Shown: piece by piece, positions 24,411-33,035 of the stretch
Position numbering within the stretch: position 1 is the stretch's first letter
Layout: each line of letters opens with the position of its first letter
Source of the DNA: TK10-74A sp965263065
GTDB lineage: Bacteria > Chloroflexota > Dehalococcoidia > Bin125
Reading direction: 5' to 3'
NCBI GenBank assembly: GCA_965263065.1
Contig: CBDHGH010000003.1
Span: 1,178,001 to 1,242,000 of the forward strand
Length of the DNA stretch: 64,000 nucleotides
The notes under the pieces: generated by a model
Told to the model about the DNA's origin: nothing
Databases searched by the model: none
The model's input: the letters and a program-made list of their open reading frames with translations, nothing else
Position numbers and translations under genes: made by a program

Positions 24411-25265
24411 TCAGCCCTGCGACATGAACACCTGCGGCCGGCCGTTGTCCGGGTGCGGCAGGATGCGCGCCTCGATGTCGTAGCAGCGCCGCAGGTTGTC
24501 CGGCGTCAGCACCGATCCCGGCGCGCCCTCGGCGATGATGCGGCCCTCCGCCAGCATCAGCAGGCGATCGCACCAGCGCGCCGCCAGATTCACGTCGTGA
24601 ATCACGATCAGCACGCCCAGCCCCCGCGCGTGCGTCATTCGCTCCAGCGCCTGGAAGAACAGCGACTGCTGCGCCAGGTCCAGGTTGTGCGTCGGCTCGT
24701 CCAGCAGCAGCACCGCCGGCTCTTGGGCCAGCGCCATCGCCAGCGCGACGCGCTGCTGCTCCCCGCCCGACAACTGCCGGTAGGGCCGCGACGCCAGCCC
24801 TTCGATGCCGACGGCCCGCATCGCCCCCCGGGCCGCGTCGGTGTCGGCCCGCGTGTGACCGCGCAGCCAGCCGACGTGCGGCCCCCGCCCCAGCAGCACC
24901 AGCTCCTCGGCGGTGAAGTCGAAGGCCACCTGTAGCTCCTGCGGCACGAGCGCCAGCCGTCGCGCCAGCTCGCGCCGCCCCCAGGCCGACCGGTCGCGCC
25001 CCCCCACCCGCACGGCGCCCGCCTGCGGCCGTCGCGTGCCCGTGATCAGACGCAGCGCCGTCGTCTTGCCGCAGCCGTTGCGTCCCAGCAGCCCCACCAT
25101 CTCCCCCGCCGCGACCTCCATGCTCACCCCGTCGAGCAGCGGCGCGTCGCCGTAGCGGAAGTGGATGTCGTGCAGCGCCAGCGCCGGTGCGATGCCGAAG
25201 GGGCGCCCCGTGGCCGGGACCGCGCGAGCGTCCATGCTGCGAACGGAGGGGGCGCTAGAAGACAT
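24411..25265 (-). CDS. btuD: Cobalamin ABC transporter ATP-binding protein (BtuD-like)
   Basis: 284-residue ATPase of a FecCDE/BtuCD-type importer. Walker A GLLGRNGCGKTTAL, Q-loop VPQELQVAFD, signature QLSGGEQQRVALAMALAQ, Walker B VLLLDEPTHNLD and H-loop VIHDVNLAA are all intact. The first 24 residues are extra. Start ATG 25265 follows GGGGG and lies inside the end of the permease gene (11-base overlap), so expression is coupled. The substrate is assigned to cobalamin or a cobinamide because the operon starts with a cobalamin riboswitch; on protein sequence alone heme or siderophore transport would be equally possible. Confidence 0.88.
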   Translation of the reverse strand: MSSSAPSVRSMDARAVPATGRPFGIAPALALHDIHFRYGDAPLLDGVSMEVAAGEMVGLLGRNGCGKTTALRLITGTRRPQAGAVRVGGRDRSAWGRRELARRLALVPQELQVAFDFTAEELVLLGRGPHVGWLRGHTRADTDAARGAMRAVGIEGLASRPYRQLSGGEQQRVALAMALAQEPAVLLLDEPTHNLDLAQQSLFFQALERMTHARGLGVLIVIHDVNLAARWCDRLLMLAEGRIIAEGAPGSVLTPDNLRRCYDIEARILPHPDNGRPQVFMSQG

Positions 25266-26373
25266 AGTGCCCCCGCGCCCGGCGCAGCAGCAGCAGGAAG
25301 AACGGCCCCCCCACGATGCCCGTGATCACGCCCAGCGGCACCTCCGTGGGCGAGATCAGCGTCCGCGCCACGAGGTCGGCCAGCACGACGAACAGCGCCC
25401 CGTACAGCGCCGACGCCCACAGCAAGCGCCGTTGGTCGGGGCCGATGAGCAGTCGCAGCACGTGCGGCGTCACCAGCCCCACGAACGCCACCAGCCCGGC
25501 CGCCGCGACGGCCGCCGCCGTCATCAGCGAGGAGGCGGCGATCAGGATCAGCTTCGTCTGCTCGACCCGCACGCCCAGCGCGTGCGCGTGCTCCTCGCCC
25601 AGCGCCAGCGCGTTCAGCGGCTGCGCCAGCGCCCGCGCCACGAGCAGCCCCGTCGCGACGAACGGCCCCAGCAGCAGGAATTGGTCCCAGCCCACCGTGC
25701 CCACGCCGCCCAGCAGCCAGGAGAAGATCGCGCCCAGCCGGAACTGCGAGTCGCTCTGCGTCAGCATCAAGAACGACATCGCCGCCGTCAGGAAGGCCCC
25801 CACCGCGACCCCCGCCAGCAGCAGCGTCGTGACCGCCACCCGGCCATCGGAGCGGGCCAGGAAGTAGACCAGCAGCACCGTCGCCAGGCTGCCGGCGAAG
25901 GCCAGCGCGGGCACCCACGAGAAGCCGTAGACGATGAACCCCGCCTGCGGCGCGATCAGGAAGCCGATCACCGCGGCGAAGGCCGCCCCGCTGCTGGCCC
26001 CAATGATGAACGGGTCGACCAGCGGGTTGCGGAAGACGCCCTGGAAGACCACGCCGGACGCGCTCAGCGCCGCCCCCACGACCGCCGCCGAGATCACGCG
26101 CGGCAGCCGGATCTCGCGCAGGATGGTCGCTTCCGCGTCGGTCCAGCGCTGGTCCAGATGCACGAGCGGCAACGAGTCGGCCAGGATGCGCAGCGTGTCC
26201 CCCAGCCCGATCGACGCCGACCCCACGGCCGTCGCCCCCGCCACCGCGCAGAGCAGCAGCAGCGTCCCCAGGCCGTAGAGCAGGGCCGCCCCGGGCACGC
26301 CCGGGCGGACGAGACGGCGCCCGCTCGCGAGGCGCGGCAGTGGCCGTTGCAGCGGCAGGCGCTGGGTGGTCAT
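25255..26373 (-). CDS. btuC: Cobalamin ABC transporter permease (BtuC/FecCD family)
   Basis: 372-residue polytopic permease with about ten helices. Family phrases: LREIRLPRVISAAVVGAALSASGVVFQGVFRNPLVDPFIIGASSGAAFAAVIG, and AAVAAAGLVAFVGLVTPHVLRLLIG near the ATPase-coupling helices. The start at 26373 follows GGAGCG; an in-frame extension upstream to 26553 runs into the binding-protein gene and is not used. It lies 16 bases after the binding-protein gene in the riboswitch-controlled operon. Confidence 0.9.
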   Translation of the reverse strand: MTTQRLPLQRPLPRLASGRRLVRPGVPGAALLYGLGTLLLLCAVAGATAVGSASIGLGDTLRILADSLPLVHLDQRWTDAEATILREIRLPRVISAAVVGAALSASGVVFQGVFRNPLVDPFIIGASSGAAFAAVIGFLIAPQAGFIVYGFSWVPALAFAGSLATVLLVYFLARSDGRVAVTTLLLAGVAVGAFLTAAMSFLMLTQSDSQFRLGAIFSWLLGGVGTVGWDQFLLLGPFVATGLLVARALAQPLNALALGEEHAHALGVRVEQTKLILIAASSLMTAAAVAAAGLVAFVGLVTPHVLRLLIGPDQRRLLWASALYGALFVVLADLVARTLISPTEVPLGVITGIVGGPFFLLLLRRARGHYVF

Positions 26374-26389
26374 GGATCGCTCCGGGCCG

Positions 26390-27451
26390 TCATGCGGCGT
26401 CATCCTCCAGCGCCTGGGCCTGCGCGAGGATCTCCGCGACCCGCTCCAGCGCGTCGAGCAAGCCCACCCCGACGTTGAACAGGGTGCTGGGCAGCGGCAC
26501 GACCATCCCGTCCCGCACGGCCGCGATCTCCCCCCAGCCCGTGCGCTCGCCAACCTCCGGCACGGAGATGGGGTTGAACGACATCTCGTCCGCGAACTCT
26601 TTCGAGTTGAGCAGCAGGATCACCTGCGGGTCCGCGGCGATGATGCTCTCCCAGTTGACCTGTGGGAACGCGCCCTCCGCCCCCGCGAAGATGTTGGCGC
26701 CCCCCGCCAGCTCGATGATCTCCTGATGCAGCGACCCCGGCCCCACGCTGAACGGCTGCGCCGGCGTCGACTGATCGACCTCGAGGTAGACGCGCGCCGG
26801 CGATCCCGCTCCGGCGGCCACGGCCCGACTCACCGCCGCCAGCCGCTCGCCCAGATCCTCGGCCAGCGTCTCCCCCGCCGCCTGATCGCCCAGCAGCCGG
26901 CCGATGCTGCGCAGCTGCTCCAGCATCGTCGTCAGCCGGTCCGGGTAGGCCATCGCGTAGACCGGGAAGCCCAGCGCCCGCGATTGCTGCACCAACTCTT
27001 CCGTCCCCCCCACCGCGACCAGGATCAGGTCGGGCTGCAACTCCGCGATCACTTCGATGTTGAAGGTGAAGTTGTTCCCGCCCACGCTGACCGCGTTCGG
27101 CGCCTTGGCGAGCGAGAAGTCATCCACGCCCACCAGCCGATCGACCAGGCCCAGATCGGCGATCAGGTCCACGACTGACGGCAGCACCGCGACGACCCGC
27201 TCGGGGCGCGCCTCCAGGGTCAACTCGACGCCGGTGTCATCGGTCACGGTCAGCGGGAACGCGTTCAGGGCCGGCGCGACGCTCCGCTCCACGTCGGCCG
27301 CCGTCACCGGACCCGGCGGCGGCGGATCGTCCTCGCCGCCGCAGGCCGACAGCGCCGGCATCAGCAGCGCCAGCAGCCCGAGCAGCGCGAGCAGCGCGAC
27401 CCCCCTCGACGCCCAACTCCGCTCCGCCGGCTGGTTCGTGTATCCGCGCAC
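26390..27451 (-). CDS. btuF: Cobalamin-binding lipoprotein (BtuF-like)
   Basis: 353-residue class III periplasmic binding protein. A GTG start at 27451 is chosen: GGAAAGGGG is eight bases upstream, and it gives a proper signal peptide (SWASRGVALLALLGLLALLMPALSAC) with lipobox LSAC. Binding-fold motifs: RPERVVAVLPSVVDLIADLGLVDRLVGVDDF, LQPDLILVAVGGTEELVQQ, and FPQVNWESIIAADPQVILLL. It should deliver ligand to the BtuC-like permease. It is the first gene behind the cobalamin riboswitch and terminator, which supports corrinoid as the ligand. Confidence 0.88.
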   Translation of the reverse strand: MRGYTNQPAERSWASRGVALLALLGLLALLMPALSACGGEDDPPPPGPVTAADVERSVAPALNAFPLTVTDDTGVELTLEARPERVVAVLPSVVDLIADLGLVDRLVGVDDFSLAKAPNAVSVGGNNFTFNIEVIAELQPDLILVAVGGTEELVQQSRALGFPVYAMAYPDRLTTMLEQLRSIGRLLGDQAAGETLAEDLGERLAAVSRAVAAGAGSPARVYLEVDQSTPAQPFSVGPGSLHQEIIELAGGANIFAGAEGAFPQVNWESIIAADPQVILLLNSKEFADEMSFNPISVPEVGERTGWGEIAAVRDGMVVPLPSTLFNVGVGLLDALERVAEILAQAQALEDDAA

Positions 27452-27514
27452 GCCATGCCCCTTTCCAGCCCTGGGGGGTCCGGACGTTGGGCGGTTCGCG
27501 GTGTCGGCGGGGCG

Positions 27515-27547
27515 AAAAAAACGACCCGGCCGGCGCGGCGGGGTCGC
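27515..27547 (-). terminator. Intrinsic terminator of the cobalamin riboswitch
   Basis: On the minus strand CGACCC (27546-27541) pairs with GGGTCG (27527-27522) around a GC-rich loop, followed by TTTTTTT (27521-27515). It lies between the aptamer and the binding-protein gene, where a riboswitch expression platform is expected. Confidence 0.85.
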
Positions 27548-27586
27548 ACAGCGCCAAGCCCTTCCTCGAAGGCTTTTGCAGCGGTC

Positions 27587-27690
27587 GGGACGACGCAGGT
27601 GTTCGGGCTTCCCCACCGGCCGCGGCGCGGCGGCGGGGCTACCGTTGCGGGACAGCGCCGGATTTCGACCGGCTTCCCCCGCGGCGTCCC
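27587..27690 (-). ncRNA. Cobalamin riboswitch (compact)
   Basis: Read on the minus strand, conserved aptamer pieces occur in order: GGGGGAAGCCGGT, AATCCGGCGCTGTCCCGCAAC, then AAGCCCGAACACCTGC, the 3' B12 box. GGGACG (27690-27685) pairs with CGTCCC (27592-27587) as the closing stem. At about 104 nt it is short compared with classical members, which are often near 200 nt. It starts 14 bases after the PPOX gene stop, and a terminator follows, so vitamin B12 would switch off the btu operon by early termination. Confidence 0.88.
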
Positions 27691-27703
27691 AGTGATTGCG
27701 CGG

Positions 27704-28186
27704 TCAGTCTGGCAGCCGCTCCCCGGCCTGGTCAAGCGCGCGGCCCGTCCCGGCCGGGCCGCCGTCGGCGCGCCAGACCGACACCCGCTCGACCCGCAGC
27801 CGGATGACGGGCCGATCGTCCAGCGCCATCGCGGCGTACTGCGCGTAGCGCGCCCGCAGCGCCGCGACGGCCGCCGCCTGCTCCGGGCCCGGCGCCAGCA
27901 CCGACGCCGCGCCCCGCAGCATCGCCCAGCGCAGCCGCGACCAATCCTCGTCGTACACGTCGACCAGCAGCGCCGCCCGCGGGTTCTCCGCGATGTTGCG
28001 CAGCCGCCGCAGCCGCAGCGTCGTCTTCGGCTTCTCGTCGATGACCACGTACGCGTCGTCGTCCACCAGCGCGAAGACGACCGGCACGACGTGCGGCGCG
28101 CCGTCGGCGCCCGATGTCGCCAGCCGCCCCACGCGCTGCTCGTCGATGAAGCGCCGCGTCTCCGCGTCGATGGTCGGCCGGCTCAT
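27704..28186 (-). CDS. PPOX-class F420/flavin-dependent oxidoreductase (TIGR03668-like)
   Basis: 160-residue split-barrel protein of the pyridoxamine-phosphate-oxidase fold. The N-terminal FIDEQRVGRLATSGADGAPHVVPVVFALVDDDAYVVIDEKPKTT is the cofactor-binding barrel of the F420 subgroup, and RLRNIAENPRAALLVDVYDEDWSRLRWAMLRGAASVL follows. The TIGR03668 assignment rests on overall pattern. The ATG at 28186 lies in the second copy of a 14-base tandem repeat, so an upstream ATG (28200) opens a five-codon frame that ends in ATGA overlap with this start. The stop codon lies 14 bases before the cobalamin riboswitch, and a possible riboswitch -10 overlaps it. Confidence 0.82.
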   Translation of the reverse strand: MSRPTIDAETRRFIDEQRVGRLATSGADGAPHVVPVVFALVDDDAYVVIDEKPKTTLRLRRLRNIAENPRAALLVDVYDEDWSRLRWAMLRGAASVLAPGPEQAAAVAALRARYAQYAAMALDDRPVIRLRVERVSVWRADGGPAGTGRALDQAGERLPD

Positions 28187-28293
28187 GCTGGCTGCCTCAT
28201 GCTGGCTACCTCACGCGGGCAGTATCGCGGCTATCATCGACCTGCGCCGCTCGCCGCCCGCGCACGCACGGCTGCACACGATATGGAGTCGCC

Positions 28294-28587
28294 ATGGCCC
28301 GCCCCGAAAAACTCGATGACGCCACCGTCGCCCAACGCGCCTCCGAACTGGCCGGCTGGTCCGTGGCCGACGGCAAGCTGCGCCGCGCCTTCCAGTTCGA
28401 CGACTTCGTCGGCGCGTTCGCGTTCATGACCGCCGCGGCCCTGCAGGCCGAGAAGCTCGACCACCATCCGGAGTGGTTCAACGTTTACAACCGCGTTGTG
28501 GTCGATCTCTCGACCCACGACGCCGGCGGCGTCACCGACCTCGACTTCCAGCTCGCCGCGGCGATGAACGCCATCGCCGGCGAGTAG
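28294..28587 (+). CDS. phhB: Pterin-4a-carbinolamine dehydratase
   Basis: 97 residues, the usual length. It recycles tetrahydrobiopterin cofactor after aromatic amino acid hydroxylation. The conserved site is KLDHHPEWFNVYNRVVVDLSTHDAGGVTDLDFQLA (the HHPEW and following TH), matching the E-K-x-x-H-H-P-x-W family pattern. ATGGAGTCGCC precedes the start. A TATCAT about 60 bases upstream is a possible -10, divergent from that of the PPOX gene. In bacteria without phenylalanine hydroxylase the protein can serve in other pterin or molybdopterin steps. Confidence 0.93.
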   Translation: MARPEKLDDATVAQRASELAGWSVADGKLRRAFQFDDFVGAFAFMTAAALQAEKLDHHPEWFNVYNRVVVDLSTHDAGGVTDLDFQLAAAMNAIAGE

Positions 28588-28607
28588 CCGCCGCCGGCCC
28601 GGCCCGA

Positions 28608-29582
28608 TCAGAGCATCGCCCGCAGTTGGTCGCGCGTCACGTTCGCGCCCGAGACGACCAGCACCACTCGCTTGCCCCGCAGGCGACCGCCGTCGCCTGA
28701 GTTCGCCTCGTGCAGCGCTGCTGCGGTGCTCGCCGCGCCGGAGGGCTCGGCCAGCACGTGCGCCAGGTCGAGCAGCGTCCGCACCCCCTCCTCGATCTCC
28801 GAGTCCTCGACCAGCAGGAAGTCGTCCAGCGACGCCAGGAGGCCCAGCGGATAGGCGAACGCGCCCGCCGTCGCCAGCCCCTCGGCGATCGTCGTGTTGG
28901 GCCGCTCCAGTGGCGTCCCCGCCCGCCACGAGTCGTGCAGCGCCGGCGCCTGCGCCGACTGCACTGCCCAGATCTGGGCCGGGTGCCCCAGCCCGTCGCG
29001 CACCGTCACCCAGCCGCACCCGCCCGACCCGCCCCCCGCCGGCACGATCACGACCTCCGTCTCCGGCCCCTGGTCCTCCAGCACCTCCAGCGCCGCCGTC
29101 CCCACCCCCGCCACCAGCAGCGGCTCGTCCGACGAGTGCACGTAGCGCAGCCCCCGCTCGGCCGCGAACTCGGCCGCCGCCCGCCGCGCGTCGTCGTAGC
29201 GCGCCCCGCGCAGCGTCACCGCCGCCCCCAGCCGCCGCATCGACGCCACCTTGTCGGCGTTCGCCCCCTCCGGCGCGAACACGTGCGCCCGCACCCCGAA
29301 CAGCTGGGCGGCGTACGCGATCGACTGGCCGTGGTTCCCCGTCGATGCGACCACCACGCCCGTCTCGCGCTCGGCCGCCGGCAGCCGCGAGATCAGGTTG
29401 ATGCCGCCGCGCAGCTTGAAGACGCTGATCGGGTTGGCCGTCTCGAGCTTCAGCGAGACGTGCGCCTCCAGCCGCTCCGACAGCCCCGGGCTGTAGACCA
29501 GCGGCGTCGGCAGCGGCACGTGCGCCGCGATCGTGTCGGCAGCGCGCCGCACGTCGTCGAGGGTGGGAGGTGGCGTCGTCAT
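28608..29582 (-). CDS. Serine/threonine dehydratase-like PLP enzyme
   Basis: 324-residue fold-type II PLP enzyme. The cofactor lysine is in ISVFKLRGG, the substrate loop in VVASTGNHGQSIAYAA, and the phosphate-binding glycine loop in VIVPAGGGSGG. The C-terminal serine is in VVLVVSGANV. There is no C-terminal ACT regulatory domain, so it is of the catabolic or serine-racemase-like type. Its ATG overlaps the TGA of the leucine-rich-repeat gene (ATGA, 29579-29582), an odd operon partner. PAGGGSGGCGW differs slightly from the usual GGGGLxxG loop, so the exact substrate is open. Confidence 0.87.
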   Translation of the reverse strand: MTTPPPTLDDVRRAADTIAAHVPLPTPLVYSPGLSERLEAHVSLKLETANPISVFKLRGGINLISRLPAAERETGVVVASTGNHGQSIAYAAQLFGVRAHVFAPEGANADKVASMRRLGAAVTLRGARYDDARRAAAEFAAERGLRYVHSSDEPLLVAGVGTAALEVLEDQGPETEVVIVPAGGGSGGCGWVTVRDGLGHPAQIWAVQSAQAPALHDSWRAGTPLERPNTTIAEGLATAGAFAYPLGLLASLDDFLLVEDSEIEEGVRTLLDLAHVLAEPSGAASTAAALHEANSGDGGRLRGKRVVLVVSGANVTRDQLRAML

Positions 29583-32500
29583 CGGTACAGGCTACGCGCG
29601 ATCGCGATTGCTATTTCCAGATCGTTGACGCTCGGGTGGATCGCGGTCACGGCGTATTCGATGCTCGTCTCCTCGTGGAAGATCTGCACCTTGGTCCGCG
29701 AGTCCGGCGAACCCCCCGGGTCGTATGACAGGAGCGCAGCGTGGCCGTCGATGATGCGCAACTCGGTAACCTGCCCAGCGACCGGGCGCGACGGGCCGCG
29801 CCTGCCCGCCGGGCGATAGTCGACCAGCCGGACTTCGGTCCAGAGCGCTTCGGCGCCGCCCGGTTCGTCGTATCGGGCCACTACCTGCACGGGGAGAGGT
29901 CCGTGTTCATCCCCCCCACCGTTTTGGGCCTGCGAGTGTGCCAAGGACCACCCCAGAGGCAGGTCCGGGTCGCGCCACAACGGGTGCTGCCGGTGCTGCG
30001 CGGGATCAAGCGATGGCCAACGGAGCGTTCCGTCGGGGGAGCGAGCGCCAGCGGGAGCAGCGATCGGAACCCAGCGCTCGAAGTGTCCGTCCCACCGCCG
30101 GGGATACAAGATGTATGGCCCGTGGCGGACTGGTGACGTTATATCGGGAGAAGTGATGGTCGGGGGGCCCCACCGGATGCCGGCCGAGATATCGGCAGGG
30201 ACGGAGCCCGTGCAGCCCGTGCCTGCGTAGGTGATCCAGTCGATCGCGAAGTGCTTGCGTGGCTCGGTGCCCGGCCGGTCCGGCATCAGGGCCGTGACTT
30301 CGTAGCGGATCCAGCAGTCGTCCGCCTCCCACCACTCGAAGACATCGCCCACCGTGGCCTCTTCGTAAGTGCTGGCGCGCGACATCCCCTCCGCATCAAC
30401 CGGATGGATGCGCAACCCCGCGGCCTCCCCCCGCAACCCCTCATACGTGGTGATCACGTCCCCGGCACTGTCCAGGAACGCGAAGCTGCCTGCGGTCGCC
30501 ACCTCCCCCGACGCGTCGAGCCGGTTGTAAGGCGCGGTGCGGCGCGAGACCCTCGTCGCCGGGATCGGCCCCGTGAGTCGGTTGCCGTCCAGCCGCAGTT
30601 CCCGCAGCTTGGCTAGCCTGGCGAGTGATGCCGGCACCGGGCCGCTGAAATGGTTGCCATCGAGGCGCAGTTCCCGGAGGTCGTGCAGGGATCCCAGAGC
30701 CTCGGGGACCACTCCGCCCAGTTGGTTGTCGCTCAAGTCCAGGAACCTCAGATTCGACAGGTCTCCCAACGCTCTCGGGATTGGGCCCGTAAGCTTGTTC
30801 CCGTCCAGACGCATGGACCACAGATTCGACAGGGCCCCAAGCCTCAGCGGGATCGATCCCGCGAGTTGGTTGTCGTGGAGCCTTAGGGACCACAGGTTGG
30901 ACAGTTCTCCCAGTGCCGACGGGATCGGGCCCGTGAGTTGGTTACCGTCCAGCCACAAGTACTCCAGGGCGGACAGTTCTCCCAGTGTCGCCGGGATCGC
31001 GCCGCTCAACTGGTTCCCACTCAACCCCAGGACTTCGAGGTGGCGCAGATCTCCGAGTGCTCCCGGGATCGGGTTCCCGAGATCGTTGTCCTGCAACCGC
31101 AGTTCCCGCAGCCCACCCAGCGCACCGAGTTCCGCAGGGATCGTGCCCGCCAACTTGTTCCCACTCAGGTCCAAGTGCTCCAGTTCGCTCAAGGCCCCCA
31201 GTGCTGCCGGGATGGTCCCACTGAGTTGGTTATCGTTCAGCCGCAGTTCCCGCAGATTGGCTAGGGTTCCCAATTCCTCCGGGATTGTGCCTGTCAACCG
31301 GTTGCCGTCCAGCCGCAGATCCCACAGTCGGTCCAGCGCCCCCAGCTCCGCCGGGATTGCGCCCGCGAGTTCGTTGTCGCTCAGGTGAAGGGTTCCCAGC
31401 GTGCGCACGGCCCCGAGCTCGGCGGGAATCGGGCCACTCAACTCGTTGTCGTTCAAGTCCAGACGCCACAGGTACGGAATGGCGGCCAACTCCGATGGGA
31501 TCGGGCCGGTGAGCCGGTTGCCGTCCAGCCGCAGCCACTCCAGGTTCGGCAGGGACCCCAACTCCGCCGGGATCGGGCCGCTCAGGCGGTTGTTGTGCAG
31601 CCACAGCGTTTGGGCGGGTAGCGCCCCTAGCTCTGCAGGGATTGGCCCACTCAGGTCGTTGTGGTCCAGCCAAAGATGCCGTGCGGACAGGCGCCCCAGC
31701 GATGCCGGGATCGGGCCGCCCAGCTGGTTGTGACCCAGATTCACCCAAGACAAGCGCGGCATGCCCCCCAGTTCCGCGGGGATTGGTCCGCTGAGTTGGT
31801 TGTCGTTGAGCCATAGCCACCACAGGCGTCGCAGAGACCCCAACTCGGCGGGGATCGCTCCTGTCAGCAGATTGTCGCCCAGCCACAGGTCTCCCAGTTC
31901 GGCGAGTCCGCCTAGTCCCGGCGGGATCTGGCCTGTGAGTCCGCGCGACGTGAGATCCAGCCCGTGCACGCGCAGAGGCACTCCGCCGAGCGTGATGCCT
32001 TCCCACTCGATGATCGGGGTGTCGACGTCCCAGTTGAGCGTGGCCTTGCCGGCGAGCACATCCTGCACGGCGAGCAGGGTGGCACAGTCACTGACGAGGC
32101 CGGGGTGGACTCGGGGCTCGGCCACGACCGTGCCGTTCGCACACGGCTGCGCGGACACGCTCGGCGGGAGCGGCGGCGTCGGGCAGTCCTCGAGACCGAC
32201 TTCGGCGAGGTCGTGACCGCGCACGTCCCGCAACTCCGGCGGGACGCAGCCCGTCAGCCCGGCGTTTCCCGCCAGATGCAGCCGCTCCAACCTGTTCAGG
32301 GACACCAACTCCGCCGGAATCGCGCCCGTCAACTGATTGTCGTTCAGATGCAATTGCTGGAGTCTCCGCAGACGGCCCAGTTGCGGCGGGATTCGGCCCT
32401 TCAGACCTCTCGACGCCAGAGCCAGCCGCCACACGGGACCCCGCGACTCTCTGACATCGACCCCCTCCCACTCCCCCATCGGCCTCCCCGCATCCCAGTT

Positions 32501-32971
32501 CAACGACGCTTCGCCCGACAGCGCGTCCCGGATCGACAGCAGGATCGCGCAGTCACCGACCAACTCGGGATTCTCCTCCGGCCTCGGAACCGCGATCCCG
32601 TTCTCGCACGACGCCCGTGCTTCCTCCTCTGTAGGCGGCTCCGGCTTCACTTCGGACGCTTCGACATCCCCCGAGGGCTCCTCCTCCACCGCCGACGCCG
32701 TCTCGACCTCTGTCTCCCCCTCCCCCTCTGCGACCTCAGCCGACTCGCTGGTCTCCTCTTCCGGCTCCTCCAGCTTCTCAATCTCTGCCTCGACCTCCGG
32801 CGCCTCAGCCTCCGCCTCCTGCGCCACGGCTTCGACGACCTCGGCGGGCGCCTCCGCGACCTCCCGCTCCCCCGTCTCCTCCCCACTCCCCCGCAGCACC
32901 ACCGCCGACACCGCGCCGGTTACCACCACCACCACCACCAACAGCCCCAACACGACGGCGCGCACACGCAC
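29579..32971 (-). CDS. Membrane-anchored plant-type leucine-rich-repeat protein
   Basis: 1130 residues with a GTG start at 32971 behind GGGAG. One N-terminal helix (VVLGLLVVVVVVTGAVSAVV) and a roughly 90-residue acidic linker (E/A/V-rich) lead to two similar modules. Each begins C-x-NG...DCA.LL...D.L.G.A.LNWD....EWEG, a cysteine-bearing cap, then LRRs. Module 1 has about 2.5 repeats. Module 2 has about 19 repeats of 24 residues (LxxLxLxxNxLSGPIPAELGxL), the pattern known from plant receptor kinases and some bacteria. A C-terminal region of about 290 residues (TYEGLRGEAAGLRIHPVDAEGMSR...) is not recognised. GC is lower than in neighbours. It is probably a surface adhesion or recognition protein. 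Confidence 0.85.
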   Translation of the reverse strand: MRVRAVVLGLLVVVVVVTGAVSAVVLRGSGEETGEREVAEAPAEVVEAVAQEAEAEAPEVEAEIEKLEEPEEETSESAEVAEGEGETEVETASAVEEEPSGDVEASEVKPEPPTEEEARASCENGIAVPRPEENPELVGDCAILLSIRDALSGEASLNWDAGRPMGEWEGVDVRESRGPVWRLALASRGLKGRIPPQLGRLRRLQQLHLNDNQLTGAIPAELVSLNRLERLHLAGNAGLTGCVPPELRDVRGHDLAEVGLEDCPTPPLPPSVSAQPCANGTVVAEPRVHPGLVSDCATLLAVQDVLAGKATLNWDVDTPIIEWEGITLGGVPLRVHGLDLTSRGLTGQIPPGLGGLAELGDLWLGDNLLTGAIPAELGSLRRLWWLWLNDNQLSGPIPAELGGMPRLSWVNLGHNQLGGPIPASLGRLSARHLWLDHNDLSGPIPAELGALPAQTLWLHNNRLSGPIPAELGSLPNLEWLRLDGNRLTGPIPSELAAIPYLWRLDLNDNELSGPIPAELGAVRTLGTLHLSDNELAGAIPAELGALDRLWDLRLDGNRLTGTIPEELGTLANLRELRLNDNQLSGTIPAALGALSELEHLDLSGNKLAGTIPAELGALGGLRELRLQDNDLGNPIPGALGDLRHLEVLGLSGNQLSGAIPATLGELSALEYLWLDGNQLTGPIPSALGELSNLWSLRLHDNQLAGSIPLRLGALSNLWSMRLDGNKLTGPIPRALGDLSNLRFLDLSDNQLGGVVPEALGSLHDLRELRLDGNHFSGPVPASLARLAKLRELRLDGNRLTGPIPATRVSRRTAPYNRLDASGEVATAGSFAFLDSAGDVITTYEGLRGEAAGLRIHPVDAEGMSRASTYEEATVGDVFEWWEADDCWIRYEVTALMPDRPGTEPRKHFAIDWITYAGTGCTGSVPADISAGIRWGPPTITSPDITSPVRHGPYILYPRRWDGHFERWVPIAAPAGARSPDGTLRWPSLDPAQHRQHPLWRDPDLPLGWSLAHSQAQNGGGDEHGPLPVQVVARYDEPGGAEALWTEVRLVDYRPAGRRGPSRPVAGQVTELRIIDGHAALLSYDPGGSPDSRTKVQIFHEETSIEYAVTAIHPSVNDLEIAIAIARSLYR

Positions 32972-33035
32972 GGATCACTCCCGGTCCGTACACGCCTCCC
33001 CAACCCGCTCCCATCCTACGCCATCCGCGACGCCT

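Noticed and set aside
29579..32971. LRR gene as eukaryotic contamination.
   Set aside because: It has a bacterial start with GGGAG, no introns, ATGA overlap with a bacterial gene, and such repeats are known in bacteria.
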